A stretch of DNA of 41,944 nt from Aminobacter anthyllidis (GCF_018555685.1 NZ_JAFLWW010000018.1:1-41944), one strand, 5' to 3'. Shown: positions 24,075 through 33,613, numbered from the stretch's first letter. Translations and numbers: made by a program. Notes: generated from the letters alone by a model not told the origin.

Positions 24075-26523
24075 GGCCAACTCCTCTCAATTCGAGCCAA
24101 TGGGTCGGCCAGTCCAGGCCGTGTTCGCGCTTCAGGGCCAAGATGCGTTTGAGATCGTCCTTGCCAGAGGCGCCGACGAAGGACAGGGCGACCGGTCCGA
24201 GCGACATATCGAACAGTCGCCGGCCTTCCGGCGAGGCGACGTAGTACTCACACTTGGGAACGGCAGTGGCGACGATTTCGATCTGGCGCTCGTTGAATCC
24301 GATGCGCTGGTAGAACTCACGCGTGCCTGCCTCGCGCGCCGCCCCATTAGGCAGGCAGATCTTTGTCGGGCAGGATTCTTTCAGCACATCGATAATGCCG
24401 GAGCGTTCCGCGTCGGAGATCGACTGGGTGGCGAGTACGACAGCGCAATTGGCCTTGCGCAGCACCTTCAGCCATTCCCGGATCTTGTTGCGAAAAGTCG
24501 GGTGACCCAGCATCAGCCATGCCTCGTCGAGGACGATCAGGCTGGGTGCGCCGGTCAGGCGCTTCTCGATCCTGCGGAACAGATAGGTCAGGACGGGGAC
24601 GAGGTTGCGCTCGCCCATATTCATCAACTGCTCGATCTCGAAGGTCTGTAGCGATGCAAGCGACAGGCCGTCGCTTTCAGCGTCGAGCAGGTGTCCCATC
24701 GGGCCGTCGATGGTGTAGTGGTGAAGTGCCTCCTTGATCTCGCGCATCTGGACGCCGGACACGAAGTCCGAGAGCGAGCGTCCGCGGGCCTCCGCCAACA
24801 GTGCGACTTGCTTGGAAATTGCATTCCGGTGATCGGGCGTGATGGCAACACCCTGCAGCGCCACGAGCGTCTCGATCCATTCCGATGCAAATGCCTTGTC
24901 GGCGTCGGTGGAGAGATCCGAGAGCGGGCAGAAGGCGAGTGCCCGACCGGAGTTCGCCCCCTCCCCCGCTGAAACCTCGTTATCTGCCCCGATCTCGTAG
25001 TGATCGCCGCCAGCGGCCAGTGTCAGTGGCAGCATGGATAGACCCTTGTCGAAGGCAAAAATTTGGGCCTCGGGGTAGCGCCGGAACTGGGCCACAATGA
25101 GTGCCAGCAGCGTCGACTTGCCCGACCCGGTCGGCCCGAAGATCAGTGTGTGGCCGACATCGTCGACATGCAGGTTCAGCCGAAACGGTGTCGAGCCCGA
25201 CGCAACCTGGATCAGCGGTGGAGAGGCCGGTGGATAAAAGGGGCAAGGAGCTATTGGGCTTCCGGACCAGACCGAATTCAGTGGAATGAGATCGGCAAGG
25301 TTGCGTGTGGTGATCAGCGGCTCGCGGATGTTGGCGTACCAGTTGCCAGGCAACGAGCCAAGGAAAGCGTCGGTCGCATTCAGCGTTTCGATCCGCGCTC
25401 CGAAACCCTCTGCCTGGATCAGGCGCCGCACCGCTTCACAGTTCTCCCGAAGGCGAGTGCTGCTTTCGTCAAACAACACGATGACAGGCGTGTAGTAGCC
25501 ATAGGCGACCAGCTGCGAGGAAGCTTGCGCGATAGCATCCTCCGTCTCTGCCACCATCGACATGGCGTCCTGGTCGACCGCGCGCGACTGCGTCTGGAAC
25601 AGCTGGTCGAAAAACGGCCGGACCTTCTGCTGCCACTTCTTGCGGGTGCGCTCGAGCTTCTGGCGGGCTTCCTGGTCATCGAGGAACATAAAGCGCGACG
25701 ACCAGCGATAGCTTAGCGGCATCAAGTCGAGGGAGTTGAGGATGCCGGGCCAGCTTTCGGCCGGCAACCCGTCGATCGCAACGACGCCAAGAAAGCGGTT
25801 CTCGACAATTGGTGTCAGACCATGCTGAAGCTCGGCTGTCACCAGCCAGTCGAGATACATAGGGATGTCAGGCAGGCGAACGGGATGGTTCTCTCCCGTG
25901 ATGCAGAAGCGGATGAACTGGAACAGTTCGTCGTAGCGCGCGCTCACAAAACCACCGCGCTCCTCGACCGATCGCGTTACCATCCGCCTGATCGACAAGA
26001 CGTTGGCGAGATATTGCTCGACTTCGCGGATCGATGTCTCAAACGTCTCCAGCACCGTATCGGCATAGGTTGCCGCCCGGCTGCCCGCGTCCGAATAGAA
26101 ATAGCGGGTGAGCCCTGATCTTTGCCGCACCGGCGCACGATAGGTCAGGATCAGCGCATGCCGGCTCTCATAGTGTCCCTTCCCTCGCTCGAAATGCCCT
26201 CGCCGCTCGTTGTCGATGGCGCGCGTTACTGGATCGGGAAAATGGCATTCCGCTGTTGCCGGATAAGCGACGGTGGGTACCCGTACCGCCTCGACCTGGA
26301 TCATCCAGCCCGAGCCGAGGCGCGAGAGGATCGCGTTGATCTGGCGCGAAATCTCGTTGCGCTCGGTATCGGTAGAGCTCTCCGAATCCGGGCCTGCGAA
26401 GTACCAACCTGCCATCAAGCTTCCGTCCTTGAGCAGGATAACGCCATTGGCGACCAGCCCCGCATAAGGAACGAGATCGGCAAAGGACGGGCCAGAATGG
26501 CGAAAGGAACGTAGTGCTACCAT
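24049..26523 (-). CDS. trbE: Conjugal transfer ATPase TrbE
   Basis: TrbE is the VirB4-like ATPase of the inner-membrane complex that powers pilus assembly and substrate transfer. The 824-residue product has the Walker A motif GPTGSGKSTLLALIVAQF at about residue 463 and the Walker B LIVLDEAWLMLGHPTFRNKI at about residue 662. A downstream LATQSISDAERSGI motif and a CagE/TrbE-type N-terminal half are also seen. ATG at 26523 starts 13 bases after trbD. It overlaps trbJ by 26 bases. Confidence 0.94.
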   Translation of the reverse strand: MVALRSFRHSGPSFADLVPYAGLVANGVILLKDGSLMAGWYFAGPDSESSTDTERNEISRQINAILSRLGSGWMIQVEAVRVPTVAYPATAECHFPDPVTRAIDNERRGHFERGKGHYESRHALILTYRAPVRQRSGLTRYFYSDAGSRAATYADTVLETFETSIREVEQYLANVLSIRRMVTRSVEERGGFVSARYDELFQFIRFCITGENHPVRLPDIPMYLDWLVTAELQHGLTPIVENRFLGVVAIDGLPAESWPGILNSLDLMPLSYRWSSRFMFLDDQEARQKLERTRKKWQQKVRPFFDQLFQTQSRAVDQDAMSMVAETEDAIAQASSQLVAYGYYTPVIVLFDESSTRLRENCEAVRRLIQAEGFGARIETLNATDAFLGSLPGNWYANIREPLITTRNLADLIPLNSVWSGSPIAPCPFYPPASPPLIQVASGSTPFRLNLHVDDVGHTLIFGPTGSGKSTLLALIVAQFRRYPEAQIFAFDKGLSMLPLTLAAGGDHYEIGADNEVSAGEGANSGRALAFCPLSDLSTDADKAFASEWIETLVALQGVAITPDHRNAISKQVALLAEARGRSLSDFVSGVQMREIKEALHHYTIDGPMGHLLDAESDGLSLASLQTFEIEQLMNMGERNLVPVLTYLFRRIEKRLTGAPSLIVLDEAWLMLGHPTFRNKIREWLKVLRKANCAVVLATQSISDAERSGIIDVLKESCPTKICLPNGAAREAGTREFYQRIGFNERQIEIVATAVPKCEYYVASPEGRRLFDMSLGPVALSFVGASGKDDLKRILALKREHGLDWPTHWLELRGVGHASLFPSA

Positions 26524-26536
26524 GGCTCTGTGCCCC

Positions 26537-26836
26537 TCAGTATCGGCGCCAGGGCGTCGAGGTGGGTCGGTAGTGCGGTCGATAGGAGATGTGTCTGATG
26601 TAGACGCGTCGCATCATCGGGTCGGACCTGGCCATCATGCGAAGTGCTGCGACCACCACGATCCAGACCGTTATCCCAAACAGCGCGGAATAGAGCGTCA
26701 GCACCACGAAGATCAGGATTACCGCCGCGAGCCCGGTGACGAGCACCAGTTCGCGGTCCGCCCCCATCAGCAGGTTCGGGCGCGACAGAGCGCGATGGAT
26801 GCGGTTGCGCTGGAGATTGGGTCCAACGTCAGCCAT
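26537..26836 (-). CDS. trbD: Conjugal transfer protein TrbD
   Basis: The 99-residue inner-membrane protein, a VirB3-like component, starts at ATG 26836 and overlaps the trbC stop. [20 protein letters not shown] is a typical VirB3 start, with two adjacent hydrophobic segments ([20 protein letters not shown] and [17 protein letters not shown]) followed by [20 protein letters not shown]. In the family TrbD works with TrbE at the membrane. The size equals that of TrbD of Ti-type plasmids. Confidence 0.92.
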   Translation of the reverse strand: MADVGPNLQRNRIHRALSRPNLLMGADRELVLVTGLAAVILIFVVLTLYSALFGITVWIVVVAALRMMARSDPMMRRVYIRHISYRPHYRPTSTPWRRY

Positions 26837-27206
26837 ACCGCCCCTCCCCTTTCTCAGGAGACACATCAGCGGCTCCAACATCGCCGATGGAGGCGCCTGT
26901 TGCGCCGAACAAGGCGACGATCTGAGTGGCGCCGAGAAGAATGCCGGCAACCAGCACCACATACATGAGCCTGCGCGCGAAATCGTTGAGCTCGCCGCCG
27001 AAGATTAGCATGCCGCCGGCAACGGCAACGGCCGCCAGCGCGATGAAGCCTGCAACAGGTCCCGTGATCGATTGCTGGATCCGTTGCAGCGGGCCTTCCC
27101 AAGGCAGCCCACCGCCTGAACTGGCAAATGCTGGATCGGCCAGAATGAGTGAAAGCGACAGCGTGAAAGCGCCAATGATGAGAACGGTGTTACGGTCGTG
27201 CGACAT
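26829..27206 (-). CDS. trbC: Pilin precursor TrbC
   Basis: TrbC is the VirB2-like pilin. The 125-residue precursor (ATG 27206, overlapping the trbB end) has a signal ([20 protein letters not shown], cleavage near AFA-S) and two hydrophobic helices in the mature part ([20 protein letters not shown] and [20 protein letters not shown]). A short loop with NDFARR lies between them. In well-studied systems the mature pilin is processed further, in some cases cyclised. The C-terminal [11 protein letters not shown] would be the processed tail. Confidence 0.9.
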   Translation of the reverse strand: MSHDRNTVLIIGAFTLSLSLILADPAFASSGGGLPWEGPLQRIQQSITGPVAGFIALAAVAVAGGMLIFGGELNDFARRLMYVVLVAGILLGATQIVALFGATGASIGDVGAADVSPEKGEGRYG

Positions 27207-28167
27207 GGCGCGGCTCCTCGATCTGCGCGTAAATCTCGGTCTGGTACTGAGTGCCGGCGAAACGCTCGACGTGAATGACATCGCGTACCCGTCGGCCCTT
27301 GGGCGTTCGTTCGATCGACACGACGAGATCGACTGCCTCCCCGATGACTTCTTGCATCGGCTGCAGGCTGACCTCCGATGTCAGTTGTTCGAGGCGGCGT
27401 AGCGCCGACATCGCCGTGTTGGAGTGAATGGTTGTCACGCCGCCGGGATGACCAGTGTTCCAGGCCTTCAGCAACGTCAAAGCTGCGCCATCACGGACCT
27501 CGCCGACAATGATCCGATCTGGTCTCAGCCGCATCGTGCTCTTGAGCAGACGGGCCATATCGATCGTATCGCTGGTGTGCAGCGTCACAGCATTCTCCGC
27601 AGTGCACTGGATCTCCGCCGTGTCCTCGAGAATGAGCAACCGATCCTGCGGCGCCGTTTCGGCGATCTCGGCGATGACCGCATTGGCCAGGGTCGTCTTG
27701 CCTGACCCCGTCCCACCGGAGATAACGATGTTCAACCGGGAAGTGATCGCATTGCGGATCACTGATGCCTGTCTCTCGGTCATGATGTTGAAAGACACAT
27801 AATCGACAAGTGGGATCAGCCGCGAAGCGCGCCGCCGGATGGTAAAAGTTGGGGCCGAGACGACGGGCGGCAGCAACCCCTCGAAACGATGCCCGCCGAT
27901 CGGCAACTCGCCCGAGATGATCGGGCGATCCTCGTCGGCCTCGGAGTGAAGTGCGTGCGCGACGCTGCCAATGACGATCTCGGCAGCGGCGGCATTCATC
28001 TCGCCGGCTGGCGCAATGCCATGTCCAAGCCGTTCGATGAAAAGCTGTCCGTCGGGGTTCAGCATGATCTCGACGACAGATGCTTCATCGAGTGCCGCGC
28101 AAAGGTCGTGGCCAAGTGCATCCCGCAGCTTATGTATGAGGCGAGGATGTGAGCGAAGTTGCACCAT
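27190..28167 (-). CDS. trbB: Conjugal transfer ATPase TrbB
   Basis: TrbB is the VirB11-like traffic ATPase. The true start is ATG 28167 (325 residues); the open frame reaches 28347 but those codons look non-coding, and GAGG lies eight bases before 28167. The product has VRLH/N-type features: Walker [21 protein letters not shown] at about 149, the Asp-box [20 protein letters not shown], Walker B-like [20 protein letters not shown], and [20 protein letters not shown] (His box). It is the first trb gene. A 341-base leader with regulatory palindromes precedes it. Confidence 0.94.
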   Translation of the reverse strand: MVQLRSHPRLIHKLRDALGHDLCAALDEASVVEIMLNPDGQLFIERLGHGIAPAGEMNAAAAEIVIGSVAHALHSEADEDRPIISGELPIGGHRFEGLLPPVVSAPTFTIRRRASRLIPLVDYVSFNIMTERQASVIRNAITSRLNIVISGGTGSGKTTLANAVIAEIAETAPQDRLLILEDTAEIQCTAENAVTLHTSDTIDMARLLKSTMRLRPDRIIVGEVRDGAALTLLKAWNTGHPGGVTTIHSNTAMSALRRLEQLTSEVSLQPMQEVIGEAVDLVVSIERTPKGRRVRDVIHVERFAGTQYQTEIYAQIEEPRHVARP

Positions 28168-28358
28168 GTCGGATGCCTCATGCCGCTTCGTGACAGGTGG
28201 GGGAAACTTTGGCGCGCGTTGGTCCGAGCAGGACGGGCCAACGCAGCAAGTTCCTCGTCGGTCCTTGAGCAGAACCATGTCTTGCACTCGCCATCGTCCC
28301 CTCAGTCCCCAGCGGTTGGATGGGGACGAAGTCATCACAGATTGCATTTTGGGGAGAG

Positions 28359-28372
28359 TGTAGAAATCTACA
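28359..28372. promoter_or_regulatory. Palindrome TGTAGA-AA-TCTACA, candidate tra/lux box
   Basis: A perfect six-base inverted repeat with two-base spacer about 192 bases before the trbB start. The TGTAG...CTACA core resembles lux/tra boxes bound by LuxR-type proteins, and the trb operon is the classic TraR target. The match is visual only; the flanking bases are not symmetric. Confidence 0.45.
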
Positions 28373-28421
28373 GTCGCCTGCGATGGCCAGCCGGGCGCGC
28401 AAGGCAGCGGCTCCCGTTCTG

Positions 28422-28436
28422 TTAACCTTCGGTTAA
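28422..28436. promoter_or_regulatory. Perfect CtrA box TTAA-N7-TTAA
   Basis: TTAACCTTCGGTTAA inside a 17-base perfect inverted repeat (28421-28437). It lies 72 bases before the 66-aa gene on plus and about 255 bases before trbB on minus. CtrA is the cell-cycle regulator of alphaproteobacteria, and its consensus is TTAA-N7-TTAA. Only one other perfect match was seen in the window, upstream of repA. Confidence 0.55.
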
Positions 28437-28508
28437 CGAAACTCTTGCTCGTCAGGACCTTTTAGTCTTCACTAATTTTAAGGGGTGGATTAGGCGGGAG
28501 AGGGGAAG

Positions 28509-28709
28509 ATGAAATTCCACGATGTCCGGGAACAGCTGAGGACCGTTGGGGTTTTGATCAGCAAGCGAGGCTGCGAAATTCGGATCAATCATTTCGGGGG
28601 AACACCCGAGACTGCATTTTTCACATCAAGCTTGGATGAGGCGCTGGCGGCTGGCCTGTCGATGGCGAGACCAAAACATCTGCCCAAGCAATGGTGCTCA
28701 CAACGTTAG
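28509..28709 (+). CDS. Conserved-looking small protein, 66 aa
   Basis: ATG at 28509 has GAGGGGAAG upstream. The sequence MKFHDVREQLRTVGVLISKR is followed by two beta-like strands (EIRINHFGGTPETAFFTSSL) and a helix (LDEALAAGLSMA), giving a small alpha/beta fold. Similar proteins are scattered on rhizobial plasmids, without a known role. It is divergent from trbB across a 341-base region that carries the CtrA box and a lux-type palindrome, so it may be co-regulated with transfer or cell cycle. Function unknown. Confidence 0.6.
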   Translation: MKFHDVREQLRTVGVLISKRGCEIRINHFGGTPETAFFTSSLDEALAAGLSMARPKHLPKQWCSQR

Positions 28710-28884
28710 CTGAAAAATCCGCTCGCCTCTGGTTGCGACCAGCGTGGCTTGCGATCAATATGACTCGACGCATCCAGTCTTGTTGCTGGCGTGAGGATGT
28801 TCCTGGGCATGGGAGATCCCAAGCGAGACTATGAGGACAGCGTTGGGGCTGTGAGCCGGAAATAGAGCGACAGCAAAAGGGTCC

Positions 28885-29793
28885 TCAACTTTTCTTCATG
28901 CCTTCGTCGACGAGCCAGCTTCTCAATACGGCGACTTCCGGACGAGCGAGACTGGCTTCGGCCGTCATCAACACATAGGGTTGGCGGATTGGCAGGGAGA
29001 TGCCGAATGCATCGACGAGACGCCCGCTGTCGAGTTCTCGTTCGACCATGAAGTCGGGAACAAGGGCGAACCCTGCACCGGCCAGGCAGGCTTCGATGGC
29101 GAGATGCACGAGATTGAACGACAGCGTGGTGCGCAGTTCGAGGGGGCCAAAGCCTGTGGCAGCGAACCAGGCTTCCCAGCCCTCGTCGTGCCAGCCGGGT
29201 TCGGCGAAATCCACCTTGATCAGCGGTCGTGACAGCAGATCGGCTGGGGTCGGCGCCGCTGGCAGGCCGGCGCTGACCTCAGGCGACGAAACGACCACCA
29301 GCCTGCCACCGATGAGCGTATCCTGCCGAACGCCAGGGATCGTTCCGCGGCCATGATAGATGGCGAGATCGGGATCCCGCTCGTTGGCACTCCAGCGGTG
29401 CGGCAGTGCCAAGACAGCAACCGAAATGTCTGGGTGCGCAGCGTGGAAGCTGCCGATGCGAGGCGCCAGCCACTTGGTCGCCAGTGAGAACTGGCACCGC
29501 ACAGTGACCGTGCTTGTACCGCCGGGTGCCCGCGCCGCCACGCTCGCTGCGGTGACTTGATCGAAGATGGCACCGAGCCGCGCCGCGAACACGCGGCCGG
29601 TCTCGGTGAGCCTCACGCCATTCGCGCGTCTCTCGAACAGCGGCCCGTCGATCCAATCTTCGAGCTGCTTCATTTGGTGGCTGATGGCCCCAGGCGTCAC
29701 GCCCAACTCACCACCTGCACGGGCGAAACTCAGATGGCGTGCGGCTGCTTCGAAGGCGCGCAGAGCTAGAAGGGGCGGCAGATGTCGCGTCAT
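28885..29793 (-). CDS. LysR-type transcriptional regulator
   Basis: The 302-residue product has the LysR HTH at about 4-62 (LLALRAFEAAARHLSFARAG, then GVTPGAISHQMKQLEDWIDG) of the GcvA subgroup, and a substrate-binding domain with the usual beta/alpha alternation. ATG at 29793. It is divergent from the M20 amidohydrolase gene with 91 bases between, so it should regulate that operon and itself, as OccR/NocR do for opine transport operons. The inducer is probably the substrate imported or cleaved downstream. Confidence 0.9.
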   Translation of the reverse strand: MTRHLPPLLALRAFEAAARHLSFARAGGELGVTPGAISHQMKQLEDWIDGPLFERRANGVRLTETGRVFAARLGAIFDQVTAASVAARAPGGTSTVTVRCQFSLATKWLAPRIGSFHAAHPDISVAVLALPHRWSANERDPDLAIYHGRGTIPGVRQDTLIGGRLVVVSSPEVSAGLPAAPTPADLLSRPLIKVDFAEPGWHDEGWEAWFAATGFGPLELRTTLSFNLVHLAIEACLAGAGFALVPDFMVERELDSGRLVDAFGISLPIRQPYVLMTAEASLARPEVAVLRSWLVDEGMKKS

Positions 29794-29884
29794 GATCCAG
29801 ACTCAATCTGGCTAAGGCAAGCCGAGAGAACTTTTAGTTTGCGCCTACATTCTTCGCCGTGACATCGTCCTGTCAAGACAAGGA

Positions 29885-31291
29885 ATGAGCAGGATTATGC
29901 CTCGGAACCAAGCTATAGCAACCGCAACTGCCTTTGCGGCAAACGGCCGTTTCCTGGCCGACCTTACCCGGCGGGTCGCAATCGCGACCGAGAGCCAGAA
30001 ACCGGAGCGGCTCCCGGAATGCTTCCGCTATCTGAGCGAGATCAGCGCAGACTTTGGCCGCCTCGGCTTCTCTGGCGAGATCATTGAGAACCCGGACCCG
30101 ACAGGCGGTCCGTTGCTGATCGCGCGCCGCCACGAAGGCGACGATTTGCCGACATTGCTCGTTTACGGTCATGGCGACGTCGTGGCCGGAATGGAAGGTG
30201 CTTGGGCTAATGGTCGCGATCCATGGCGCGTCAGCGTTGAAGGCGAACGCATCTATGGGCGTGGCACCGCCGACAACAAGGGGCAGCACACTATCGTCAT
30301 GCTGGCACTGGAAGCAGTGCTTGCGACCCGCGGAGTCCTCGGCTTCAACACGGTGGCACTGATCGAGACCTCGGAAGAGACCGGCTCAGCTGGCTTGCGC
30401 GAGGTCTGCGAGGAGCATCGATCAAAGCTTGTGGCTGACTGGCTGATTGCGTCGGACGGGCCCCGGCTCGCCATGGGACGGCCGACCCTCGACGGCGGCA
30501 CGCGGGGCACCGTCGATTTCGACCTGGTTTGCGATCTCAGATCGGGAGCGCATCACTCCGGCAACTGGGGTGGGCTCATTGCCAATCCGGCCGTGATCCT
30601 GGCCAACGCGATCGCCAGCCTGATATCGGCAACCGGCCGCATCAATGTGCGTGCGATATTGCCCGCGGAGGTCCCACCAAGCGTGCGCGTGGCCCTTGCC
30701 CAGATCGAGTTAGAGACTGAAATTGATGGCCCTGAACTCGATCCATGGTGGGGCGAGCCAGGCTTGTCCCAGCCCGAACGGGTCTTCGGATGGACGGCGC
30801 TGGAAGTGCTGGCGATGACAGCTGGAACGCCTGCCCAGCCGATCAACGCCATCCCGCCGCAGGCTTCGGCGAGGCTGCAGATTCGCTACACTGTGGATAC
30901 CAATCCCGCCACCTTCATGCCCGCCATCCGTGACCATCTCGACGAGCACGGCTTTCACAATGTAGCGGTCGCCCCAAAGGCGAAGGAATCTGACTGGGGA
31001 GCAACGCGTCTCGATCCAGAACACCCGTTGATGCGCTGGGCGGCAGCCTCTGTGGAAAAGACTACGGGCGTAAGGCCGACGATCCTGCCCAACGCTGGCG
31101 GCTCGCTGCCAAATGATTGTTTTGCCGACATTCTCGGCATGCCCACGGTCTGGGTGCCGCATTCTTATTCGGGCTGCTCCCAGCACGCGCCGGACGAGCA
31201 CTTGCTCAAGCCCCTCGTGGTCGAGGGACTTGCAATCATGACCGGCCTGTTCTGGGACCTCGGAACGTCCGGCCGTCCTGGCCAAAGCTGA
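29885..31291 (+). CDS. M20 family metallopeptidase/amidohydrolase
   Basis: The 468-residue product has all M20 (ArgE/DapE/CPG2) metal ligands: H96 and D98 in YGHGDV, D130 in GRGTADNKGQ, E164/E165 in ETSEETGS, and a late His in YSGCSQHAPDEH. The dimerisation domain is in the middle (about 205-320). Such enzymes remove an acyl or amino-acid group from a peptide or N-acyl amino acid. ATG 29885 or 29897 may be the start (AGGA lies near both). It heads an operon with an ABC importer, so its substrate is probably what the importer brings in. Confidence 0.88.
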   Translation: MSRIMPRNQAIATATAFAANGRFLADLTRRVAIATESQKPERLPECFRYLSEISADFGRLGFSGEIIENPDPTGGPLLIARRHEGDDLPTLLVYGHGDVVAGMEGAWANGRDPWRVSVEGERIYGRGTADNKGQHTIVMLALEAVLATRGVLGFNTVALIETSEETGSAGLREVCEEHRSKLVADWLIASDGPRLAMGRPTLDGGTRGTVDFDLVCDLRSGAHHSGNWGGLIANPAVILANAIASLISATGRINVRAILPAEVPPSVRVALAQIELETEIDGPELDPWWGEPGLSQPERVFGWTALEVLAMTAGTPAQPINAIPPQASARLQIRYTVDTNPATFMPAIRDHLDEHGFHNVAVAPKAKESDWGATRLDPEHPLMRWAAASVEKTTGVRPTILPNAGGSLPNDCFADILGMPTVWVPHSYSGCSQHAPDEHLLKPLVVEGLAIMTGLFWDLGTSGRPGQS

Positions 31292-31322
31292 CACATCAAG
31301 AAGAAACAAAGGGAGGGAGCTC

Positions 31323-32153
31323 ATGTTTGGAAAGCTAGCGAAACTGTCGGGGATTATCTCGCTCTGTGCCCTGCTCGTGGCACCTGCAGCGGCGGAGGGC
31401 CAAGTCGAAGTGCGTATTGGCACGGATGGGGGTTACCTGCCCTGGACGTCGATGACGCCGGAAGGGGAGTTGACCGGGTTCGACATCGAGCTGGCGAAAC
31501 TTGTCTGCGAGCGCATGGAGCGGACCTGCCGCTTTACCGCCCAGCCATGGGAAGGCCAAATCCCGGCGCTCGAACAGGGCAAATACGACATTCTGGTCGG
31601 GGGTATCTCGATCACGCCGGAACGGCAGAAGCGCCTGGCGTTCACCCAGAGCTACGGTAACCTCCCGATCAATTTTGCCGCCGCCAAGTCTTCTGGCCTG
31701 AACGGCAAGTCGACCTGGCCGGAACTCAAGGCGGCACTTGCAGGCAAGACCATTGGCGTGCAGTCCGGCACACAAAGCCAAAAGTTCATGGACAACGAAC
31801 TCAAAAGTGAGGTGACCATTCGTCTTTATGACAATCAGGACAGCCTCAATCTCGATCTTCTCGCCGGTCGGATAGACGCCGCACTCGCCGGGCGCTCGCC
31901 CTGGATCGCGTTGACTCGCACCCCCCAGGGAGAGCCGATCGAAATCCTGTCCCCAAATCTTGATTTCCAGCAATTCAATTATCTGGGTGTCGGGGTCGGT
32001 GGCCTGATGCGCAAGGATGGGCACGAATTGCGCAAGGCCTGGGACGAGGCGCTGTGCAAGCTGAAAGTCGAAGGTGAAGTCAAGCGCATCTCGGAGAAGT
32101 GGTTCGGCTTCGACATCTCTGTCAAACCGGACCCGATTATCTGCGGAGCCTGA
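31323..32153 (+). CDS. Periplasmic amino-acid/opine-binding protein
   Basis: The 276-residue protein has a signal peptide (IISLCALLVAPAAAEG) and the HisJ/OccT-type binding fold: VRIGTDGGYLPWTSMTPEGE, LTGFDIELAKLVCERMER, then YDILVGGISITPERQKRLAF, typical of polar amino-acid and octopine/nopaline receptors. ATG at 31323 has GGGAGGGAG upstream. It follows the amidohydrolase by 31 bases and precedes two permeases, an order and size resembling OccT-OccQ-OccM of Agrobacterium Ti plasmids. The ligand cannot be read from sequence. Confidence 0.9.
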   Translation: MFGKLAKLSGIISLCALLVAPAAAEGQVEVRIGTDGGYLPWTSMTPEGELTGFDIELAKLVCERMERTCRFTAQPWEGQIPALEQGKYDILVGGISITPERQKRLAFTQSYGNLPINFAAAKSSGLNGKSTWPELKAALAGKTIGVQSGTQSQKFMDNELKSEVTIRLYDNQDSLNLDLLAGRIDAALAGRSPWIALTRTPQGEPIEILSPNLDFQQFNYLGVGVGGLMRKDGHELRKAWDEALCKLKVEGEVKRISEKWFGFDISVKPDPIICGA

Positions 32154-32159
32154 GCCATC

Positions 32160-32870
32160 ATGAATGGCGGGGCTTCCATCGTCGACCTCTTCATTTGGGG
32201 ATCCGGGGGATGGTCGAGGCCACTTCTTACTGGCCTTTGCGTGACCGTCGCCTGCGCGAGCATCGGCTACGTGCTCGGCATCGTGCTGGGGCTTGCGGTA
32301 GCCTTCGCAAAGCTTGGTCGCAACAGCTGGCTCGCGGCGGCTGCAACGGTCTACACGACACTGTTGCGCGGTGTGCCACCGCTCCTCGTCATCTTCCTCT
32401 TGTTCTTCGGCACCAACGGCGCTCTGATGTGGATCGCACGCGGCTTCGGCTACGCCGGCTATATAGAGGTTGACGCCTTCACGGTGGGTGTTCTTGCCGT
32501 TGCGTTCGTATCGGCCGCCTATAGTTCAGAGGTTTTTCGCGGCGCCCATGCCGCCATTCCGAAGGGCCAATTCGAGGCTTTTGCCGCGCTGGGCCTGCCG
32601 CCCGTTGTTGGCCTGTGGACGGTGATCATGCCGCAGATGTTACGGCTGGCGCTGCCTGGCCTCGGCAATGTCTGGATCCTGGCCATGAAAGAGACAACAC
32701 TGCTTTCGGTGATCTCGCTGGCCGAACTGATGCGGGTGGTGGGGCTTGCCGGCCGCACCACCGGGCAGCCTTTCGTCTTCTATGGTGCGGCGGCTATCAT
32801 CTACCTGGTCCTCATCGCGATGTCCTCGCGAGCGTTCAAGGCGGTCGAAGCAAGGATGCGGTGGGCTTAA
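32160..32870 (+). CDS. ABC transporter permease (HisQ/OccQ-like)
   Basis: The 236-residue membrane protein has about five helices and the permease EAA motif EAFAALGLPPVVGLWTVIMP, where it contacts the ATPase. The first hydrophobic run (LLTGLCVTVACASIGYVLGI) and LLRGVPPLLVIFLLFF are typical of the amino-acid (HAAT) group. It starts six bases after the binding-protein stop. It should pair with the permease at 32876 as a heterodimer. Confidence 0.88.
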   Translation: MNGGASIVDLFIWGSGGWSRPLLTGLCVTVACASIGYVLGIVLGLAVAFAKLGRNSWLAAAATVYTTLLRGVPPLLVIFLLFFGTNGALMWIARGFGYAGYIEVDAFTVGVLAVAFVSAAYSSEVFRGAHAAIPKGQFEAFAALGLPPVVGLWTVIMPQMLRLALPGLGNVWILAMKETTLLSVISLAELMRVVGLAGRTTGQPFVFYGAAAIIYLVLIAMSSRAFKAVEARMRWA

Positions 32871-32875
32871 GCACG

Positions 32876-33613
32876 ATGGATCTCGAAACCACTCTTCACG
32901 TCGCGACGGAACTCGCCGGGGCCATCTGGGTCACGCTGGCGCTCGCCGCGGCGACCTTACCGCTGGGCTTCATGTTCGCGGCGCTCACAACCTGGGCCCG
33001 CAAGTCGCCCTACCGCTTCGCGCAGACCGTGGCTTCGGCATATGTGCTGGTGTTTCGCTCAACGCCGCTACTGGTCCAGATCTTCGTGCTCTATTATGGC
33101 CTCAGCCAATTCGCATGGGTGCGCTCGAGCCCCGCCTGGATCGTGCTTAGGGATCCTTTTGCCTGCGCAATCATCGCGATGAGCCTGTGCGCCGGCGCCT
33201 ACACGGCGGAGGTGATGCGAGGCGGGCTGGCGGCGGTGCCCCAAGGAGCGATTGAGGCGGCCCGTTCATTAGGGCTCTCGCGGTTCAAGACTTTCTTGCT
33301 GGTTACTGCGCCGATCGCGATGCGGCGGGCGCTACCTGCTTACAGCAATGAGATCGTCGTCACGCTCAAATCGACCTCTCTCGCCTGCACTATCACTGTG
33401 ATGGAACTGACAGGTGTCGCCAAGGACCTGATGAGCCAGACGTTCGCCGTCATAGAGGTGTTCTGCATGGTGGCCGCCATTTATCTTGCGATCAACATGA
33501 TCCTGATCTTCGCCCTTCGGTCGCTGGAGCTCTCCTTGTCGCCGGCCTATCTGCGGCCAGCCTCCAGGATGCGACGAATGATCCCCTGGATGTCTCGCTC
33601 AATTGCGCGATGA
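32876..33613 (+). CDS. ABC transporter permease (HisM/OccM-like)
   Basis: ATG at 32876 lies five bases after the first permease stop; the open frame extends to 32615 but that part overlaps the other gene. The 245-residue protein has FRSTPLLVQIFVLYYGLSQF and the EAA loop IEAARSLGLSRFKTFLLVTA, diagnostic of HAAT permeases. Its length equals that of OccM. No ATP-binding protein follows: after 33613 comes non-coding DNA, then a small gene. The ATPase may be encoded elsewhere or shared. Confidence 0.88.
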   Translation: MDLETTLHVATELAGAIWVTLALAAATLPLGFMFAALTTWARKSPYRFAQTVASAYVLVFRSTPLLVQIFVLYYGLSQFAWVRSSPAWIVLRDPFACAIIAMSLCAGAYTAEVMRGGLAAVPQGAIEAARSLGLSRFKTFLLVTAPIAMRRALPAYSNEIVVTLKSTSLACTITVMELTGVAKDLMSQTFAVIEVFCMVAAIYLAINMILIFALRSLELSLSPAYLRPASRMRRMIPWMSRSIAR

